Below are positions 5,420 through 8,660 of a DNA stretch of 8,660 nt, in pieces. The stretch is taken from the NCBI GenBank assembly GCA_011525095.1, contig WTIV01000188.1, positions 1 to 8,660 of the forward strand, in the 5' to 3' direction. Both the position numbers and the translations under genes were made by a program. This DNA comes from Methanobacteriota archaeon. GTDB lineage: Archaea; Thermoplasmatota; Poseidoniia; Poseidoniales; Poseidoniaceae. Every line of letters begins with the position of its first letter. Positions within the stretch are counted from its first letter, which is position 1. The notes below the pieces were generated by a model that was not told the DNA's origin, searched no databases, and worked only from the letters and a program-made list of their open reading frames with translations.

Positions 5420-7513
5420 TCAGTTGTATTTCTTACGTTTTGATAGGTTGTCAAAATTGGGTAAAGAGAACACTCCTCGCAACTTCTTTGCTGCATCAGC
5501 AGCGACATACACCAGATCTTCTGCTAGATTTCCTCTAGCAGGCAATGCACGTGCTGATAACATTATGAAAACTGCAACGAACCATCCAAAGAATACTAGA
5601 GATAGTGTGTACGATAGTGTACCAATTCCTCCAAACCATGAGGATGGGTCCATTTCTGCGACTATGAATATCGCAAGGAGAACTCCCATAAGGGATTCAC
5701 CTGCAATAAATCCTGCACCGATTAGTACTCCCTTGTCTTGAACTTCCTTCACAGCAGCAGTAGCATCTTCACTAGGCTCACCTTCCAAAGTACCGTCTAC
5801 TCTAAGCCTTGCACTGGATAGCAAGATGTGAGAAATTATCCCGCCAGCCATTATTGGAACAGACAGGTACAATGGTAGGTAAATACCAATCGCAACACTC
5901 ATTACCGGCATTGCAAGCCTGATTAGGATGACAGCAATCACTGCACCCAGCATTACCATAGGCAGGTTGATGTTACCACCAAATGCCCCTTGAACAATTG
6001 CCCCGATTAATTCAGCCTGAGGAGCAAATAATGCATCTTGACAAGTGGGATCTTCAGGCCTTGGGTTTGCCAAACATGCTGTATTCGAAATTCTAAATGC
6101 GTCATGCAAAATTGATAGAACTGGACCGATTACAATTGCACCAACTGTGACTCCTATGATCTCTGCAGTTTGCTGTCTCCAGGGAGTTGCACCGACCATA
6201 TGACCTGTCTTCAAGTCCTGCATGACGTCACCAGCGATTGCTGCGGATGTAGCCACAATCGCTGCAATGAACATTGTTGCTACCATCATCTCGGTTTGCC
6301 CCATATCAAGGATTAGGCCACCGACAATCCACACCAGTGCAATTGTAAACAGTAGAGTCGCTATTGTCATTCCAGAAACTGGAGAATTTGAAGAACCAAC
6401 CACTCCGGCAATGTATCCTGCAACGGCTGCAAAAAAGAATGATACAACAGCTAGGAATAAGGCTCCTGCTAATGCCATAATTAAACTTCCAGTTGCGTAC
6501 CAATAGAATAGGAAAATTAGCACGACAAGAACACCACAAAACATCATGACTTTGTCCAATGGTAAATCCATCTCGGTACGTAGTTGCGCTTCTTCTCCGT
6601 CACCTTTCTTGAAGGCTTTAGACAATCCCTCAGCAATCGTCTTTCTCATTGACCATAGCGTGTATACACCACCAACAACCATAGCGCCAACTCCAGCGTA
6701 TCTAATTTGAGAGCCCCACACTTCTTTGTAATCATACACGCCAATACTTGTCATGATTCCTGTACCATCGGGGAAACCGTTCAGCATACCATATATTGGT
6801 ACTAAAATTGCAAATCCTACTACGCCGCCAAGGAAAATGAAGGCTGCAATTCTTAGGCCAACAATATAACCCACAGAAAGTAACGCCAGAGAAAGCTCAC
6901 TACCTGCATAAAACCGAGTTCCAAACGCTTCGCCTACTCCTTCCAATTTAGCGTGTGTTGCCTTGAATCCTTTGACCATCCATCCGTATGTTGCTCCTAT
7001 AAGCAGAGCATAAATGATTGCGATTAGACCAGAACCTCCTTTTTCCCCAGCAACTAATACTTCACGACACGCAACGCCCTCAGGGTAGGGAAGAGCCTCT
7101 TCCACAATGAATAATCTTCGCAGAGCAATAGTGAACATTGTACCAAGAAGACCACCAAGGATTGCAATCAAGAAAGTGTCAACCCATTCGATATCTTGCC
7201 ATATTCCTAATACAAGTAGGGCTGGAACTGTAAAAATAACACCTGCGGCAAGTGATTCTCCAGCACTTGCCATCGTTTGAACAGAATTATTTTCGAGAAT
7301 TGTCACATCTTTGAATTTGAATCCTCTCAAAATAAGCATACTCATTACTGCTGCGGGTATTGATGCAGATACTGTCATTCCCACATACAAACCAAGGTAT
7401 GCATTTGCGGCAGTCATTACGCCGCCTAGTAGTACACCAATTACGACCACTCTCGTAGTCAATTCTTTGATGTTCATCTCAGCAGGTACCCAAGGTTCTT
7501 GATTACCGCTCAT
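5420..7513 (-). CDS. OPT-family transporter (oligopeptide or metal-chelate type)
   Basis: This is an integral membrane transporter of the oligopeptide transporter superfamily, thought to be driven by proton symport. Members carry short peptides or metal chelates, and the substrate cannot be read here. The 697-residue product has about 14-16 hydrophobic segments. It carries family hallmarks in order: NAYLGLYVGMTVSASIPAAV (37-56), GESLAAGVIFTVPAL (85-99), ALPYPEGVAC (140-149), GSSNSPVSGMTIATLL (373-388), GDVMQDLKTGHMVGATPWRQQ (428-448), APQAELIGAI (497-506) and GVLIGAGFIAGESLMGVLLA (595-614). A loop at about 475-493 holds Cys480 and Cys491 and looks longer than usual. The start is set at ATG 7513 (MSGNQEPWVP), where family similarity begins. 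An in-frame ATG at 7585 would add 24 residues that do not resemble the family; GGTGAGGT lies upstream of it, so it is not excluded. The C-terminus is basic and probably cytoplasmic. Confidence 0.93.
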   Translation of the reverse strand: MSGNQEPWVPAEMNIKELTTRVVVIGVLLGGVMTAANAYLGLYVGMTVSASIPAAVMSMLILRGFKFKDVTILENNSVQTMASAGESLAAGVIFTVPALLVLGIWQDIEWVDTFLIAILGGLLGTMFTIALRRLFIVEEALPYPEGVACREVLVAGEKGGSGLIAIIYALLIGATYGWMVKGFKATHAKLEGVGEAFGTRFYAGSELSLALLSVGYIVGLRIAAFIFLGGVVGFAILVPIYGMLNGFPDGTGIMTSIGVYDYKEVWGSQIRYAGVGAMVVGGVYTLWSMRKTIAEGLSKAFKKGDGEEAQLRTEMDLPLDKVMMFCGVLVVLIFLFYWYATGSLIMALAGALFLAVVSFFFAAVAGYIAGVVGSSNSPVSGMTIATLLFTIALVWIVGGLILDMGQTEMMVATMFIAAIVATSAAIAGDVMQDLKTGHMVGATPWRQQTAEIIGVTVGAIVIGPVLSILHDAFRISNTACLANPRPEDPTCQDALFAPQAELIGAIVQGAFGGNINLPMVMLGAVIAVILIRLAMPVMSVAIGIYLPLYLSVPIMAGGIISHILLSSARLRVDGTLEGEPSEDATAAVKEVQDKGVLIGAGFIAGESLMGVLLAIFIVAEMDPSSWFGGIGTLSYTLSLVFFGWFVAVFIMLSARALPARGNLAEDLVYVAADAAKKLRGVFSLPNFDNLSKRKKYN

Positions 7514-7624
7514 AGTTACCCGACTTACACTGGGCTTGTCAAATAATCGGAGAAATTGAAATGAAGTCCCAACCCGTATTATCATAAGGTGTACCTCACC
7601 ACGGCAAATAACTTCGGTGATTCT
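7514..7624. promoter_or_regulatory. Divergent promoter region between the OPT transporter and the P-type ATPase
   Basis: These 111 bases separate two genes read in opposite directions and should hold both promoters. TATTATCATAA (7577-7587) is A/T-rich on both strands. On the plus strand it would place a transcript start near 7608, just before the ATPase ribosome binding site. For the transporter, ATTATTT on the minus strand (7547-7541) is about 30 bases before ATG 7513, as expected for a leaderless or nearly leaderless archaeal transcript. Both TATA assignments are weak pattern matches. Confidence 0.4.
7616..7621 (+). promoter_or_regulatory. Ribosome binding site of the P-type ATPase
   Basis: GGTGAT matches the complement of the archaeal 16S rRNA 3' end, three bases before ATG 7625. 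It supports that start for the ATPase. Confidence 0.65.
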
Positions 7625-8660
7625 ATGTCAGATGTTTCGTGGCACACCAAAACTGGTGAAGAGGTACTTTCCGAGTTAGATACACCATTGGGTGGACTTA
7701 CTTCCCAAGAAGCCGAAAACAGGCTCGAGAAATATGGCGAGAATAAATTAAGAGAGCCGGATAAGGTACCAGCTTTCTTACGGTTTTTATCTCAATATCA
7801 CGACCCATTAAATTACTTGCTGATTGGAGCAGGTTTGCTTGCATTAGCAACACATCCGGATAAACCGGGGGATGCCATATTCATCGGTATAGTTCTCACA
7901 GCGAACGCATTTTTCGGTTTCTGGCAAGAAAACAAAGCCGAACAAGAAATGGGTGCTTTGAAGCAAATGACAGTCTCTCGATGTGTTGTTTGTCGAGATG
8001 GCATGGAGATGGAAATTAGCACAACTAAGTTAGTTCCAGGAGACATCGTGAAAATTGAGGAAGGGCTCAATGTTCCTGCTGATTTGCGTGTCTCAGAAGC
8101 TTGGCAGTGTAAAGTCGACGAATCGGCGTTAACTGGTGAATCGATGCCAACAAAAGTCAATGAAGATGTGTTGCCACCTGAAACATTACTTGCAGACAGA
8201 AAAAATATGCTATACATGGGTACAACAATTTCGACTGGTAGGGCTGTAGGAATTGTTACAGCAACTGGCATGTACACAGAACTGGGCAAGATTGCTAACG
8301 ATATTGCCCAGGCGGAAACCCCTAAAACACCTCTTGAACACAAACTCGAATCTCTTGGTAAATTCCTTGGATTCATAGCATTAGTTGTTGCAATTTTGAT
8401 TATATCCATTGAGTTAATTCTAACTTACGTTAGGGGTGGAGAATTGTGGGAAGCGGCTAAATTCCAATTCTTGGTTGCAATTTCAATATTCGTTGCTATT
8501 GTTCCCGAAGGTTTGCCTATAATTTTGGTAACAACCTTAGCAATAGGGATGCGAAATATGGCTAGACATAAAGCAATTATTCGCAGAATGAAGGCTGTTG
8601 AAACACTGGGCTCTACCACTGTAATCTGTACAGATAAAACTGGCACTCTAACAAAAAATC
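7625..8660 (+). CDS. P-type cation-transporting ATPase, P2 (Ca2+/Na+/K+-like) group, N-terminal part (3' end outside window)
   Basis: This membrane pump uses ATP, through an aspartyl-phosphate intermediate, to move cations. The first 345 residues are present, and family members are about 850-1000. Seen in order are the N-terminal cation-ATPase domain (about 15-75, TPLGGLTSQEAENRLEKYGENKL), membrane segments near 60-76 and 83-100, and the actuator domain with LVPGDIV (136-142), DESALTGES (165-173) and GTTISTGRAVGIV (199-211). Membrane segments follow near 246-268 and 281-303, the second carrying the ion-site motif PEGLP (294-298). Last comes the phosphorylation motif DKTGTLTKN with Asp337. PEGLP together with the N-terminal domain indicates the P2 group, as in SERCA-like and Na+-pump-like enzymes, rather than heavy-metal pumps (CPC) or Kdp. 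The later membrane helices that decide the ion are outside the window. Cys120 and Cys123 form a CxxC in the actuator domain. The gene is read divergently from the OPT transporter. Confidence 0.95.
   Translation, partial: MSDVSWHTKTGEEVLSELDTPLGGLTSQEAENRLEKYGENKLREPDKVPAFLRFLSQYHDPLNYLLIGAGLLALATHPDKPGDAIFIGIVLTANAFFGFWQENKAEQEMGALKQMTVSRCVVCRDGMEMEISTTKLVPGDIVKIEEGLNVPADLRVSEAWQCKVDESALTGESMPTKVNEDVLPPETLLADRKNMLYMGTTISTGRAVGIVTATGMYTELGKIANDIAQAETPKTPLEHKLESLGKFLGFIALVVAILIISIELILTYVRGGELWEAAKFQFLVAISIFVAIVPEGLPIILVTTLAIGMRNMARHKAIIRRMKAVETLGSTTVICTDKTGTLTKN

Noticed and set aside
7514..7585. 24-residue N-terminal extension of the OPT transporter (start at 7585)
   Set aside because: The extension does not resemble the family, and similarity begins after MSGNQEPW. 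It would also leave only 39 bases for two divergent promoters. It is not fully excluded, because GGTGAGGT precedes it.
7813..8409. 198-codon open frame on the minus strand
   Set aside because: It lies wholly antisense to the P-type ATPase, whose motifs TGES, PEGLP and DKTGT are intact in the plus frame. Its translation is Ser/Ile/Pro-rich and resembles no family.
1..8660. Mobile element, CRISPR array, RNA gene or defence system
   Set aside because: All but a few hundred bases are explained by eight conserved or well-supported genes. No terminal inverted repeats, regularly spaced repeats, tRNA-like cloverleaf or nuclease/transposase motifs were seen.

Overview
The window reads as a slice of an archaeal chromosome with ordinary, densely packed core genes and moderate-to-low GC. 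Five observations point to Archaea: the SRP54 tail is of the archaeal kind, the prolyl-tRNA synthetase is the archaeal/eukaryotic type, transketolase is split into two subunits, the transaldolase is the short TalC type, and several starts carry GGAGG/GGTGAT-type ribosome binding sites. A planktonic euryarchaeon such as Marine Group II/III (Poseidoniales-like) would fit. That placement rests on general resemblance, not on a diagnostic marker.

Layout. Positions 1-777 (+) hold the C-terminal part of SRP54, cut by the window edge. Its stop codon abuts the stop codon of prolyl-tRNA synthetase (778-2271, -), with no base between them. Reading upstream on the minus strand come an unrecognised 184-residue protein with two membrane segments (2294-2848), a TalC-type transaldolase (2902-3561), the C-terminal transketolase subunit (3589-4527) and the N-terminal transketolase subunit (4524-5351). 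These five minus-strand genes have gaps of 0 to about 53 bases and probably form one operon. After a 68-base gap comes a large OPT-family transporter (5420-7513, also -). A short divergent intergenic region (7514-7624) separates it from a P-type cation ATPase on the plus strand (7625 onward), which runs off the right edge just after its phosphorylation motif.

Function. The two transketolase subunits and the transaldolase make up most of the non-oxidative pentose phosphate pathway, which interconverts hexose and triose phosphates with ribose 5-phosphate and erythrose 4-phosphate. Prolyl-tRNA synthetase and the small membrane protein appear to be transcribed with them. The transporter and the cation pump are membrane transport genes that share a divergent promoter region. 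SRP54 serves co-translational membrane targeting.

I found no CRISPR array, insertion sequence, RNA gene, phage gene or defence system, and no clear new multi-gene system. The points most worth a second look are the altered zinc site and the acidic insertion in prolyl-tRNA synthetase, the unrecognised membrane protein inside the pentose phosphate operon, a direct repeat upstream of the transketolase genes, and the divergent promoter region.
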